DNA from: Candidatus Burkholderia humilis
GTDB lineage: Bacteria; Pseudomonadota; Gammaproteobacteria; Burkholderiales; Burkholderiaceae
Length of the DNA: 64,000 bases
Reading direction: 5' to 3'
Assembly (NCBI GenBank): GCA_001184405.1
Contig: LFMX01000023.1
Coordinates: 1 to 64,000, forward strand
A program made the position numbers and the translations under genes. Under the pieces are notes generated by a model, which had not been told where the DNA came from, made no database searches, and saw nothing but the letters and a program-made list of their open reading frames with translations. Positions 18,345-26,475 of this stretch are shown here, in pieces; the stretch's first letter is position 1; each line of letters starts with the position of its first letter.

Positions 18345-19655
18345 ATGACCACTTTCCCCACTCTCGACGCGTGGCGCGCTCATCTGGAAGCGGCGCATCC
18401 GGTCGGCATCGACATGGGTTTGACGCGCATCGGCAAGGTCAAGGATGCGCTCGGCCTGCATTTCGATTGCCCGGTGATCACCGTGGGCGGCACGAACGGC
18501 AAGGGGTCGACCTGCGCGATTCTCGAAGCCATTTTGCTGCGCGCGGGGTATCGCGTCGGCTGTCATACGTCGCCGCACCTGTTGAGCTTCAATGAGCGCG
18601 CGCGCATCGGTGGCGCGGATGCCACCGACGCCGACCTGCTGCCGCACTTCGAAGCCGTGGAAAAGGCGCGCGCGAGCCTGCCGGAACCGGTCACGCTGAC
18701 GTATTTCGAGTTCACGACGCTGGCCATTCTGCATCTGTTCGCCTCGCGCGGGCTGGACGCGGTGGTGCTCGAAGTCGGCCTCGGCGGGCGGCTTGACGCG
18801 GTCAATATCGTCGATACGGATTGCGCGGTGGTGACGAGCATCGACATCGATCACACGGATTTTCTGGGCGATACGCGCGAGAAAATCGGCTTCGAGAAGG
18901 CGGGCATTTTCCGTCCGGGGAAACCTGCTGTGTGCGGCGATCCTTCGCCGCCGCAAAGTCTGATCGATCATGCCGAGAAGATCGGCGCCGATTTGTGGCT
19001 CGTCGGACGCGATTTCTGCTACGAAGCGCAGCCCGGCAACGAGCGTCAGCAGTGGAATTACATCGGGCGCGAGCAGCGGCGTTCGGCGCTTGCGTATCCG
19101 GCGTTGCGCGGCGCGAATCAGCTGATCAATACGTCGGCGGCGCTCGCGGTGCTCGAATCCTTGCGCGATCGTCTGCCGGTGTCGGCGCAAGACATTCGCC
19201 TCGGGCTGGCAAATGTCGAGTTGCCGGGACGTTTTCAGGTGCTGCCCGGCAAGCCGCAGATTATTTTCGATGTTGCGCATAACCCGCATGCGGCGGCCGT
19301 TTTGGCGCAAAATCTCGGCAACATGGGCTATTTTCCGTACACTTACACGGTGTTCGGCGCGATGGGCGACAAGGATATTCAAGGCGTGGTGACGCATCTG
19401 AAGGGCGAGATCGATCACTGGAACGTGACGGCATTGCCCACGCCGCGCGCGGCATCGGCGGAGCAACTTGAAGGCGCATTGCGCGAAGCCGGTGTCAACG
19501 ACGGCCCCGACAGCAGCGTTTCAAGATTCGATACACCCGCCGAAGCTTTTCGAGATGCGTTAAGCCGGGCGTCCGAAAATGATAGAATTTTGGTCTTCGG
19601 CAGTTTCTACACGGTAGCGGGCGTCATGGCTTACCGGCGCATGCAGCACAATTAA
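18345..19655 (+). CDS. folC: Dihydrofolate/folylpolyglutamate synthase
   Basis: A 436-residue Mur-ligase-type ATPase that adds glutamate to dihydropteroate/folate. The P loop GGTNGKGSTCAILEA is at about residues 48-62. The family folate/ATP motifs (VGCHTSPHLLSFNERA, EVGLGGRLDAVNIVD, DIDHTDFLGDTREKIGFEKAG) and the C-terminal FDVAHNPHAAAVL are all present. It lies 57 bp upstream of the SPOR-domain gene, as in other Burkholderia. Intact and of normal length. Confidence 0.95.
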   Translation: MTTFPTLDAWRAHLEAAHPVGIDMGLTRIGKVKDALGLHFDCPVITVGGTNGKGSTCAILEAILLRAGYRVGCHTSPHLLSFNERARIGGADATDADLLPHFEAVEKARASLPEPVTLTYFEFTTLAILHLFASRGLDAVVLEVGLGGRLDAVNIVDTDCAVVTSIDIDHTDFLGDTREKIGFEKAGIFRPGKPAVCGDPSPPQSLIDHAEKIGADLWLVGRDFCYEAQPGNERQQWNYIGREQRRSALAYPALRGANQLINTSAALAVLESLRDRLPVSAQDIRLGLANVELPGRFQVLPGKPQIIFDVAHNPHAAAVLAQNLGNMGYFPYTYTVFGAMGDKDIQGVVTHLKGEIDHWNVTALPTPRAASAEQLEGALREAGVNDGPDSSVSRFDTPAEAFRDALSRASENDRILVFGSFYTVAGVMAYRRMQHN

Positions 19656-19711
19656 GTTAAGCAGCAAACCCCGGGCGGTCATCCGCCGCCGCATCACGCA
19701 CCAAGCGATAC

Positions 19712-20494
19712 ATGGGACTTTTCTCGTTCGGCAAGAAAGACGACTCCAGTCGCGACGCATATTCCGACTCCTCGCGCGGCGTGCGTTACGCCGTGCGCAC
19801 GGAACGCCGCACGCGCAGGACCGAGCGCAGCGAACGCACCGACGCCGACGCGATGATGCTCGACTCCACCTTGCCCGAGAAGCAGCGCGCGCGGCGGCGT
19901 CTGGTCGGCGCGGTGGCGCTGGTGCTGGCCGCCGTCATCGTCTTGCCGATGGTGCTCGATTCGCGCCCGAAGCCCGTCACTGACGACATCTCCATCGATA
20001 TTCCGAATTGGCCCGCGCCGGCTGCCAAGCAGCCGCGCGAAGCGAACGACGCCGACACGCAAGCGGGCGTCGCGCATGACGGCCCGGCGAACGCATCGAA
20101 TAGCGTCGCGGCGGGCGTGACGCAGCCGCAGGCGGCCGCATCGGCGCCGGTCACGCAGGCGAAACCGGAAGCGAAGCCCGATGCCAAGCCTCAAGCCGCC
20201 GAGCCACCGGCTCAAGCGCAGACAAGCGCCGCGCCGAACACGCCGTCGTCGCCGGCGGGCAGCCGCTTCGTGCTGCAAATCGGCCAATTCGACGATGAAA
20301 CTGCCGCGCAAAACTGGGTCAACAAGTTGAAAGCCGCGGGCGTGCCCGCATATCTCGAGCATCGCAAGCAGTCGGACGGTTCCACGCGGTCGCTGTTGCG
20401 GGCGGGACCGTTCCCGGATCGCGCGTCCGCGTCGGCGGCGCTCGTGAAGGTGCGTCAGGCGGGATTGGGCGGCGGCAGCCGGCAGTCGAACTAA
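19712..20494 (+). CDS. dedD: DedD-like SPOR-domain cell-division protein
   Basis: A 260-residue single-pass inner-membrane protein: basic cytoplasmic N-terminus, a transmembrane helix near residues 65-83 (LVGAVALVLAAVIVLPMVL), a long Pro/Ala/Lys-rich periplasmic linker, and a C-terminal SPOR domain (about 185-258: RFVLQIGQFDDETAAQNWVN, AYLEHRKQ, LLRAGPFPDRASA) that binds denuded peptidoglycan at the division septum. The position between folC and cvpA matches DedD in gamma- and betaproteobacteria. The cvpA start lies 9 bp after its stop. Confidence 0.9.
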   Translation: MGLFSFGKKDDSSRDAYSDSSRGVRYAVRTERRTRRTERSERTDADAMMLDSTLPEKQRARRRLVGAVALVLAAVIVLPMVLDSRPKPVTDDISIDIPNWPAPAAKQPREANDADTQAGVAHDGPANASNSVAAGVTQPQAAASAPVTQAKPEAKPDAKPQAAEPPAQAQTSAAPNTPSSPAGSRFVLQIGQFDDETAAQNWVNKLKAAGVPAYLEHRKQSDGSTRSLLRAGPFPDRASASAALVKVRQAGLGGGSRQSN

Positions 20495-20503
20495 GCGCGC
20501 CCG

Positions 20504-21037
20504 ATGTTCACGCCTTTCGACTACGCCGTGATGGCGGTGATCGTCCTGTCCGCGCTGCGCGGCATGTGGCGCGGACTGGTGGCCGAGGCGTTCGGTCTGG
20601 TCGGCTGGATCGTCGCTATCTTCATTGCGGGGCGCTTCATCGGCGTCATCGTGCCGTACATTCCGTCCACGTGGCCGGGCGGCGCGCTGACGCAATGGCT
20701 GGTGGCGTTCCTGATCGTGGTCGGCGCGGTGTTGATGCTGTCGAGCGTGCTGTCGCTGCTGCTCACGCATATCACCGAAGTGACAGGCCTGCGCGGCGTG
20801 GATGGCTCGCTCGGGCTGCTGTTCGGTCTCGTGAGAGGCGCTATATTGATAGTCGTGCTGGTCGCGCTTGCCGGCCTGACCGAACTGCCGAGAATGGAAT
20901 TTTGGCGCAATGGGCTGCTCAGGCCCGTGGCCGAGCAGGGCGTGCGTGAATTGAAATCGCTGCTCCCCGATACGCTCGCCGCGTATGTGCATGTCGCACC
21001 GGACGTCCCGGACGACAAGCCGAACGCCGCACAATAG
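20504..21037 (+). CDS. cvpA: CvpA family membrane protein
   Basis: A 177-residue protein with four hydrophobic helices, beginning FDYAVMAVIVLSALRGMWRG and LVAEAFGLVGWIVAIFIAGR, the family hallmark. CvpA proteins sit in the inner membrane and are needed for colicin V export and envelope homeostasis in enterobacteria; the molecular role is still unclear. It directly precedes purF, the usual neighbour. Intact. Confidence 0.9.
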   Translation: MFTPFDYAVMAVIVLSALRGMWRGLVAEAFGLVGWIVAIFIAGRFIGVIVPYIPSTWPGGALTQWLVAFLIVVGAVLMLSSVLSLLLTHITEVTGLRGVDGSLGLLFGLVRGAILIVVLVALAGLTELPRMEFWRNGLLRPVAEQGVRELKSLLPDTLAAYVHVAPDVPDDKPNAAQ

Positions 21038-21180
21038 ACGAACGGCCGGCTACACGAGGAACGCGCGACGGCTCGTTCGCATCGCTCGGATTGGTTTGCT
21101 TCGGCCCAATTTTGAGAGAAGCGGTTTCGATCACCGGCACCGCTCTGTCTACCCGTTTCGACTCTTTGAAGGGCCATGCC

Positions 21181-22728
21181 ATGTGCGGCATCGTAGGTGT
21201 AGTTTCCCAAAGTCCCGTCAACCAGCTCATCTATGACAGCCTGCTTCTGCTGCAGCATCGCGGGCAGGATGCGGCGGGCATCGCCACGGCGAACGGTAAT
21301 AACTTCCACATGCACAAAGCCAACGGCATGGTGCGCGACGTGTTCCGCACGCGCAACATGCGCAGCCTGCCGGGCAACGTGGGCATCGGTCAGGTGCGTT
21401 ATCCGACGGCCGGTTCCGCGTCGAGCGAGGAAGAAGCGCAGCCGTTCTATGTGAACGCGCCGTTCGGCATCATCCTCGCGCATAACGGCAATCTGACGAA
21501 CTGGATGCAGCTGAAGGACGAGATGTTCCGCATCGACCGCCGGCACATCAACACGGCGTCGGATACGGAAGTGCTGCTCAACGTGTTCGCGCACGAATTG
21601 CAGCTCGCGAGTTCCGGCCTGCAACTCGATGCCGCCGCGCTGTGGAAAGCGGTCGCGGGCGTGCATCGCCGTGTGAAGGGTTCGTACGCGATCGTTTCGC
21701 TGATCGCGGGTTACGGGCTCGTCGCGTTTCGCGATCCGTTCGGCATTCGTCCGCTCGTGCTCGGTAAGCTGGAAACGGTGACGGGCGTGGAGTGGATCGT
21801 GGCGTCGGAATCGGTGGCGATCGAAGGGATCGGCTTCGAATTCGTGCGTGACGTGGAACCGGGCGAAGCCATTTTTACCGATGCAGACGGCAATCTGCAC
21901 AGCCATCAATGCGCGGAAAAGCCGGTGCTTAATCCGTGCATTTTCGAGCTCGTGTATCTCGCGCGCCCGGATTCGTGTCTCGATGGCGTGCCGGTCTACA
22001 ACGCGCGTCTGCGCATGGGCGACTATCTCGCGGAAAAGATCAAACGCGTGCTGCCTGACGTGAGGATCGACGTCGTGATGCCCATTCCCGATTCGTCGCG
22101 TCCCGCCGCGATGCAGGTTGCCGCGAAGCTCGGCGTGGAGTATCGCGAGGGCTTCTTCAAGAACTGTTACGTTGGCCGCACGTTCATCATGCCGGGGCAG
22201 GCGGTGCGCAAGAAGTCGGTGCGCCAGAAGCTCAATGCGATGGGCATCGAGTTCAAGGGCAAGAATGTGCTGATCGTCGATGACTCCATCGTGCGCGGCA
22301 CGACATCGCATGAAATCGTGCAGATGGCGCGCGATGCCGGCGCGAACAAGGTGATCTTCGCGTCCGCCGCGCCGCCGGTGAAGTATCCGAACGTGTATGG
22401 CATCGATATGCCGACGCGCGGGGAACTGGTCGCGCATGGCCGCAGCGATGACGAAGTCGCGCGCATGATCGGCGCGGATTATCTCGTGTATCAGGATGTG
22501 GAAGACCTGAAGAGCGCAATTCGCGACATCAATCCCGAGTTGAAGGAATTCGAGGCGTCGTGTTTTGACGGCAATTACATCACGGGCGATATCACGATGG
22601 ATTATCTCGATCGCATCGAGACCGCGCGTCTTGCGCCGCAATCGCAGTCGGATCGCGATGCCGCGAGCGAAGCGCAGGAAGGCGGCGTCGCGCGTTCGCA
22701 GTTGCATCTGCAACTATCTGTCGAGTAA
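21181..22728 (+). CDS. purF: Amidophosphoribosyltransferase
   Basis: A 515-residue enzyme for the first step of purine synthesis. After removal of Met, Cys1 (MCGIVGVVSQ) is the glutaminase nucleophile. The N-terminal Ntn domain has LLLLQHRGQDAAGIAT and ILAHNGNLTNW, and the C-terminal PRTase domain has the PRPP loop VLIVDDSIVRGTTSHEIV. I start at ATG 21181 because Cys must follow Met; longer frames from 21091 are artefacts. A terminator follows at 22748. Intact. Confidence 0.95.
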   Translation: MCGIVGVVSQSPVNQLIYDSLLLLQHRGQDAAGIATANGNNFHMHKANGMVRDVFRTRNMRSLPGNVGIGQVRYPTAGSASSEEEAQPFYVNAPFGIILAHNGNLTNWMQLKDEMFRIDRRHINTASDTEVLLNVFAHELQLASSGLQLDAAALWKAVAGVHRRVKGSYAIVSLIAGYGLVAFRDPFGIRPLVLGKLETVTGVEWIVASESVAIEGIGFEFVRDVEPGEAIFTDADGNLHSHQCAEKPVLNPCIFELVYLARPDSCLDGVPVYNARLRMGDYLAEKIKRVLPDVRIDVVMPIPDSSRPAAMQVAAKLGVEYREGFFKNCYVGRTFIMPGQAVRKKSVRQKLNAMGIEFKGKNVLIVDDSIVRGTTSHEIVQMARDAGANKVIFASAAPPVKYPNVYGIDMPTRGELVAHGRSDDEVARMIGADYLVYQDVEDLKSAIRDINPELKEFEASCFDGNYITGDITMDYLDRIETARLAPQSQSDRDAASEAQEGGVARSQLHLQLSVE

Positions 22729-22747
22729 GTTTTAGTGTGGTGATTCG

Positions 22748-22785
22748 AAGCCCGCTTCGTCGATGAGACAAGCGGGCTTTTTTGC
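22748..22785 (+). terminator. Rho-independent terminator between purF and metZ
   Basis: A perfect 10-bp stem, AAGCCCGCTT at 22748-22757 and AAGCGGGCTT at 22770-22779, followed by a T run ending near 22784. The metZ SD (GAGGAAAA) starts about 10 bp after it. Confidence 0.85.
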
Positions 22786-22805
22786 GCCTTTACGCGAGGA
22801 AAAAC

Positions 22806-24008
22806 ATGAACGACAAATTCGACTTCGATACGCTCGCCGTGCGCGCCGGAACCTTGCGCAGCGAGTTCAACGAGCATGCCGAGGCGCTTTTTCTCACGTC
22901 GAGCTTCTGCTTTTCGAGCGCGGCGGAAGCGGCGGAGAAATTCAGGAATCCGGAAGAAGTGTACACGTACTCGCGCTTCACGAATCCCACGGTGACGATG
23001 TTCCAGGACCGCCTCGCCGCGCTCGAAGGCGGCGAGGCGTGCATGGCGACGGCATCGGGCATGGCGGCGATCATGTCGGTCGTGATGGCGTCGATGCAGC
23101 AGGGCGATCACATCGTGAGTTCGAAGAGTCTGTTTGGATCGACCATCGGCATGTTCACGACGATCTTCCCGAAGTTCGGCATCACGACCACGTTCGTCGA
23201 TCCGACCCGTCTCGACGAATGGCGCGCCGCGATCAAGCCCGAAACGAAGCTGTTCTTTCTGGAAACGCCATCGAATCCGCTGACGGAGATCGCGGATATC
23301 GAAGCGATCGGCAAGATCGCGAAGGAAGCGCGTGCGTTGTTCGTCGTCGATAACTGCTTTTGCAGTCCGGCCTTGCAGCAGCCGCTCAAACTCGGCGCGG
23401 ATGTCGTCATGCATTCGGCCACCAAGTTTCTCGATGGACAAGGGCGCGTGCTCGGCGGCGCGCTCGTCGGATCGAAGGCGTTCATCATGGAGACGGTGTT
23501 TCCGTTCGTGCGCAGCGCCGGCCCGACGATGTCCGCGTTCAACGCGTGGGTCTTGCTCAAGGGACTGGAGACGCTTTCGTTGCGCGTCGAAAAGCAGTCG
23601 GCGAATGCGCTGGAAATTGCGCGCTGGCTCGAGGCGCATCCTGCGGTGAATCGCGTGTTTTATCCGGGGCTGGAGTCGCATCCGCAGTTTGCGATCGCGC
23701 AGAAGCAGCAGAAGGCGGGCGGCGCGATTGTATCGTTCGAACTGAAGGGCGAGGCGCAGGAACAACAGCGTGCGAATGCGTGGCGCGTAGTCGACGGCAC
23801 GACGCTGTGCTCGATCACCGGCAATCTCGGCGATACGCGCACGACGATCACGCATCCCGCGACGACGACGCATGGGCGTCTCTCGCCCGAAGTGCGCGAA
23901 GCGGCGGGCATTCGCGAAGGCTTGATTCGTCTTGCCGTGGGGCTGGAAAATCCGGCGGATATTCGCGCGGATCTGGAACGCGGACTTAGTGGTCGCGCGT
24001 CGCCTTGA
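22806..24008 (+). CDS. metZ: O-succinylhomoserine sulfhydrylase
   Basis: A 400-residue PLP enzyme of the Cys/Met metabolism family that makes homocysteine from O-succinylhomoserine and sulfide. It has FDTLAVRAGTLRSEFNEHAE at the start, YSRFTNPTV, FVVDNCFCSPALQQPL, the PLP lysine in VMHSATKFLDGQGR (about residue 207), and the C-terminal SITGNLGDTRTTITHPATTTH. The LRSEFNEHAEALFLTSSF segment is typical of MetZ rather than MetB/MetC. ATG 22806 is preceded by GAGGAAAA. Its last 23 bp overlap the end of the convergent AraC pseudogene. Intact. Confidence 0.93.
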   Translation: MNDKFDFDTLAVRAGTLRSEFNEHAEALFLTSSFCFSSAAEAAEKFRNPEEVYTYSRFTNPTVTMFQDRLAALEGGEACMATASGMAAIMSVVMASMQQGDHIVSSKSLFGSTIGMFTTIFPKFGITTTFVDPTRLDEWRAAIKPETKLFFLETPSNPLTEIADIEAIGKIAKEARALFVVDNCFCSPALQQPLKLGADVVMHSATKFLDGQGRVLGGALVGSKAFIMETVFPFVRSAGPTMSAFNAWVLLKGLETLSLRVEKQSANALEIARWLEAHPAVNRVFYPGLESHPQFAIAQKQQKAGGAIVSFELKGEAQEQQRANAWRVVDGTTLCSITGNLGDTRTTITHPATTTHGRLSPEVREAAGIREGLIRLAVGLENPADIRADLERGLSGRASP

Positions 24009-24767
24009 ACGCGCCGTTGCGCCACTGTCCCGGCGCGATACCGAAGCACTTCGAGAACGCATGCGTGAACGCGCTTTGATCCGAGAAGCCGACATCGAGC
24101 GCGATATCGGTCAGCGATGCACGCGGGTCCGCCAGCAGCGCCAGCGACGTATCCAGCCGCAAGCGATGCAGATAGCGATGCAGCGTATCGCCGAACGCCT
24201 CATTGAATAGCTGATGAAACCGCCGCATGCCGAAGCCGCAATGCGCGGCGAGATCGGCAACACGCAAAGGCTCCGACAGATGCAGCCGCAACCATCGGTC
24301 GATGCGCGCGAAGTCGAGACCGCGCATCCGATCGAGCGTGTGGTTGTCGTCGGCCTCTCGGCCATCAATGCCGTGCATAAGTGCGTGTGCTTGCCATGAG
24401 AAGCGGCCGGGCATCGCCACTTCTTCGGCGTTCGCACGCAGCGCGATCTGCGCGACGAGGCGCGTCATGTGGTCATCGAGCTCGACGGTGCGCGCGCGCT
24501 CGAAAAAGCGCTGCGGTACCGCGACCGACGACACAGGCAGATCGAGCACGAGCTGGCGGTTCTCGCCATCGGCCCAGTAACGTGCGATGCGCCAGCCGGA
24601 ATGATCCACGCGCGATGACTGTCGATGCTCGCTTCGCGGCCGTCCAACGCCATACCCATCGCGCCGTCGAAACCGAGCACGATCTGATGGAAGTCACGGA
24701 GATCCGTCGCCGACACCGCTTCATAGCGGCGTAATGTGACGGAAGGGCGATGGACGCGCTCGCTCAT
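23986..24767 (-). pseudogene. AraC-family transcriptional regulator, frameshifted
   Basis: From ATG 24767 (MSERVHRPSVTLRRYEAVSA) a cupin-type sensor domain reads through AWIIPAGASH, then must switch frame near 24578 to continue RYWADGENRQLVLDLPVSS. One C appears to be missing (CACGT for CACCGT). The remainder is a complete double-HTH AraC domain (LRVADLAAHCGFGMRRFHQL, LTDIALDVGFSDQSAFTHAF), ending at 23986. The start lies 11 bp after the end of the FKBP gene on the same strand. AraC regulators of this kind usually sense a small ligand and act on nearby genes; the target is unknown. The HTH half alone might still be made from an internal start. Confidence 0.75.
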
Positions 24768-24777
24768 GAAAAAACGC

Positions 24778-25118
24778 TTAGACGTCGAGCAATTCCACTT
24801 CGAACACGAGCGTGGCGTTCGGCGGAATCACGCCGCCCGCGCCGCGCGCGCCATAGCCGAGTTGCGGCGGAATGGTCAGAGGCGCACGCCGCCGACTTTG
24901 ATGCCCTGCACGCCTTCGTCCCAGCCCTTGATGACCATGCCGCCGCCCAGCACGAAGGCGAACGGATCATTGCGGTCCTTGCTCGAATCGAACTTTTGGC
25001 CGTCGGTCAGCCAGCCCGTGTAGTGCACGCTGACGGTCTTGCCCGCGACGGCTTCGGCGCCGCTGCCTTCCGTGATGTCTTCGTATTTGAGGCCGGAATC
25101 GGTCGTGACAATCGCCAT
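24778..25118 (-). pseudogene. FKBP-type peptidyl-prolyl isomerase, frameshifted
   Basis: From ATG 25118 the protein begins MAIVTTDSGLKYEDITEGSG and shows the small cytoplasmic FKBP core ([38 protein letters not shown]). At about 24888 the frame breaks: GTGCGCCTCTGACC where GTGCGCCGTCTGACC would give [12 protein letters not shown]. The C-terminal third ([32 protein letters not shown]) is preserved in the other frame to 24780. Loss of the TIPPQLGYG strand would abolish the fold. A single missing G inside CCG is the simplest explanation. Other prolyl isomerases normally back this one up. Confidence 0.8.
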
Positions 25119-25221
25119 GTTTGCTCCCTGGTTGCCCGGCGCAGAAAGCGCGCCGGTGGTCGAAACCAACATTGTAGAGCGTTGCAGGGAAGCGAGTAGG
25201 CGGCGCGTGTGCGCCGCCGCG

Positions 25222-26341
25222 TCATGTCGCGTCAGAAATTCGGGCCGTGCGGGCCCTGGATGCGGTTGCTGAAGCGCGAGCCGAGATGCGAGCGCGTGCG
25301 CATCGGCATGGGCGTATCGGTGCCGAATTCGGTGCCGATATGCGTCGGCTCGATTCGGACCGGCGGGCCTTTGCGAATGTCCTGCCGCGCTTCCTTGAGC
25401 GCACGTAAGCCATCGCGATGAACGTCCACGGTGCCGAGATAGGCAAACTCGGGCACGGAGACCATCATCATCGTCCAGGTCGCGGGCGCAGCGCCATGCC
25501 GCGCGGTTCCCAGTCGAGCTTGAACGCGGGATAGAGCATCAGCACGCTCACGAACAGGAAGCCGACGATGCACGTGTTCGCGAGCAGCGTGGAGAACAGG
25601 TCGGTCGAACGGATATAACCGAAGCCGATGCCGAACAGTTGATTCAGCGTCGAACCATGCGCCCACAGTTGCACCGATGCCAGGAAGGTCGCGAGTCGAT
25701 CCGAACCCGATTCGTTATTCCCTTCGAGCGAGTCGATCCGAACCCGATTCGTTATTCCCTTCGATCTTGTCCATCACCATCTGCTGGAACAAGTCGACGA
25801 TGTAGTCCTGCAAGATGAACGCAATCACCGATACCACCAGCAATGCGATCAGCGCCTTGATCGGATCGATGCCGAGCTTGCGCACGCGCACGAGCCAGTA
25901 CACGGCGTAACCGATCAGCACCGTCGAGGACGTGCTCATCAACAGCGACAGTCCGATGATATGCACCGGCCAGCGCAGCTGCGATGTCGCGTTGAAATAG
26001 ACCCAGAACGGAAAAATGGACATCGCGTACATGGATGGTTCGCCTGTCAGCGCTTTCAGACGCTGGATGCGCAAACCCGCGACTGTGATCTGCTGGAACG
26101 AACTGCCGTTCACGGTGCCGTCCGAGCGTACGATGTCGCGTCCGAACTGATTGCCGAACGAACGGTTGGAGATGAAGTCGCCCGGGCTGTCGGTGAGAAT
26201 GTAAAACGCGACTTCATACATGCCGTAGATGGCGAAGAGCGTCACGGCGGGGAGCAGCCACTGGTCCCAGGTCGGCTTGTAGTAGTACACATAAGCCGCG
26301 TAGAGCACGACCGCCGATACATAGATCGACTGCGTGAACAT
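25222..26341 (-). pseudogene. O-antigen-polymerase-like (Wzy/ExoQ type) protein, multiply broken
   Basis: A polytopic membrane protein. From ATG 26341 (MFTQSIYVSAVVLYAAYVYY) hydrophobic helices follow with a periplasmic loop, and the segment RLKALTGEPSMYAMSIFPFW is the kind conserved in exopolysaccharide polymerases. A perfect 37-bp tandem duplication (25691-25764) shifts the frame after KIEGNNESGSDRLA. The continuation TFLASVQLWAHGSTLNQLFG resumes in another frame, and one or two more shifts near 25500 and 25440 precede a basic C-terminus. The protein also looks about 100 residues short at the N-terminus compared with the family, and a terminator sits just upstream. It would have joined repeat units for the polysaccharide cluster to its right. 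Not functional as read. Confidence 0.65.
25691..25764. repeat. 37-bp perfect tandem duplication
   Basis: The unit starting GCGAGTCGATCCGAACCCGA at 25691-25727 is repeated exactly at 25728-25764. The length is not a multiple of three, so it breaks the polymerase gene. It is the largest of the tandem duplications in the window. Confidence 0.95.
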
Positions 26342-26415
26342 GCTCTTGCGCGCGTCTGAACAATCGAGGCTAAATCCTAACTGGACCCATACGCTTGAGC
26401 AATCGTCTCGTCGAG

Positions 26416-26452
26416 ACAAAAAGGCGAACGCCGCGTACGGCACGCGGCGTTC
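26416..26452 (-). terminator. Rho-independent terminator after the Wzc-type gene
   Basis: An 11-bp perfect stem (26426-26436 with 26442-26452: GAACGCCGCGT / ACGCGGCGTTC), followed on the minus strand by GCCTTTTTG. It lies 24 bp past the stop of the Wzc-type gene, marking the end of the transcription unit running from the right. Confidence 0.85.
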
Positions 26453-26475
26453 GTCATACAGCGCAAATCAGAGCG

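Noticed and set aside
25691-25764. 37-bp repeat as a mobile-element footprint or attachment site
   Set aside because: The repeat units are directly adjacent with nothing between them, inside a coding sequence, which fits tandem duplication or a contig-overlap artefact better.
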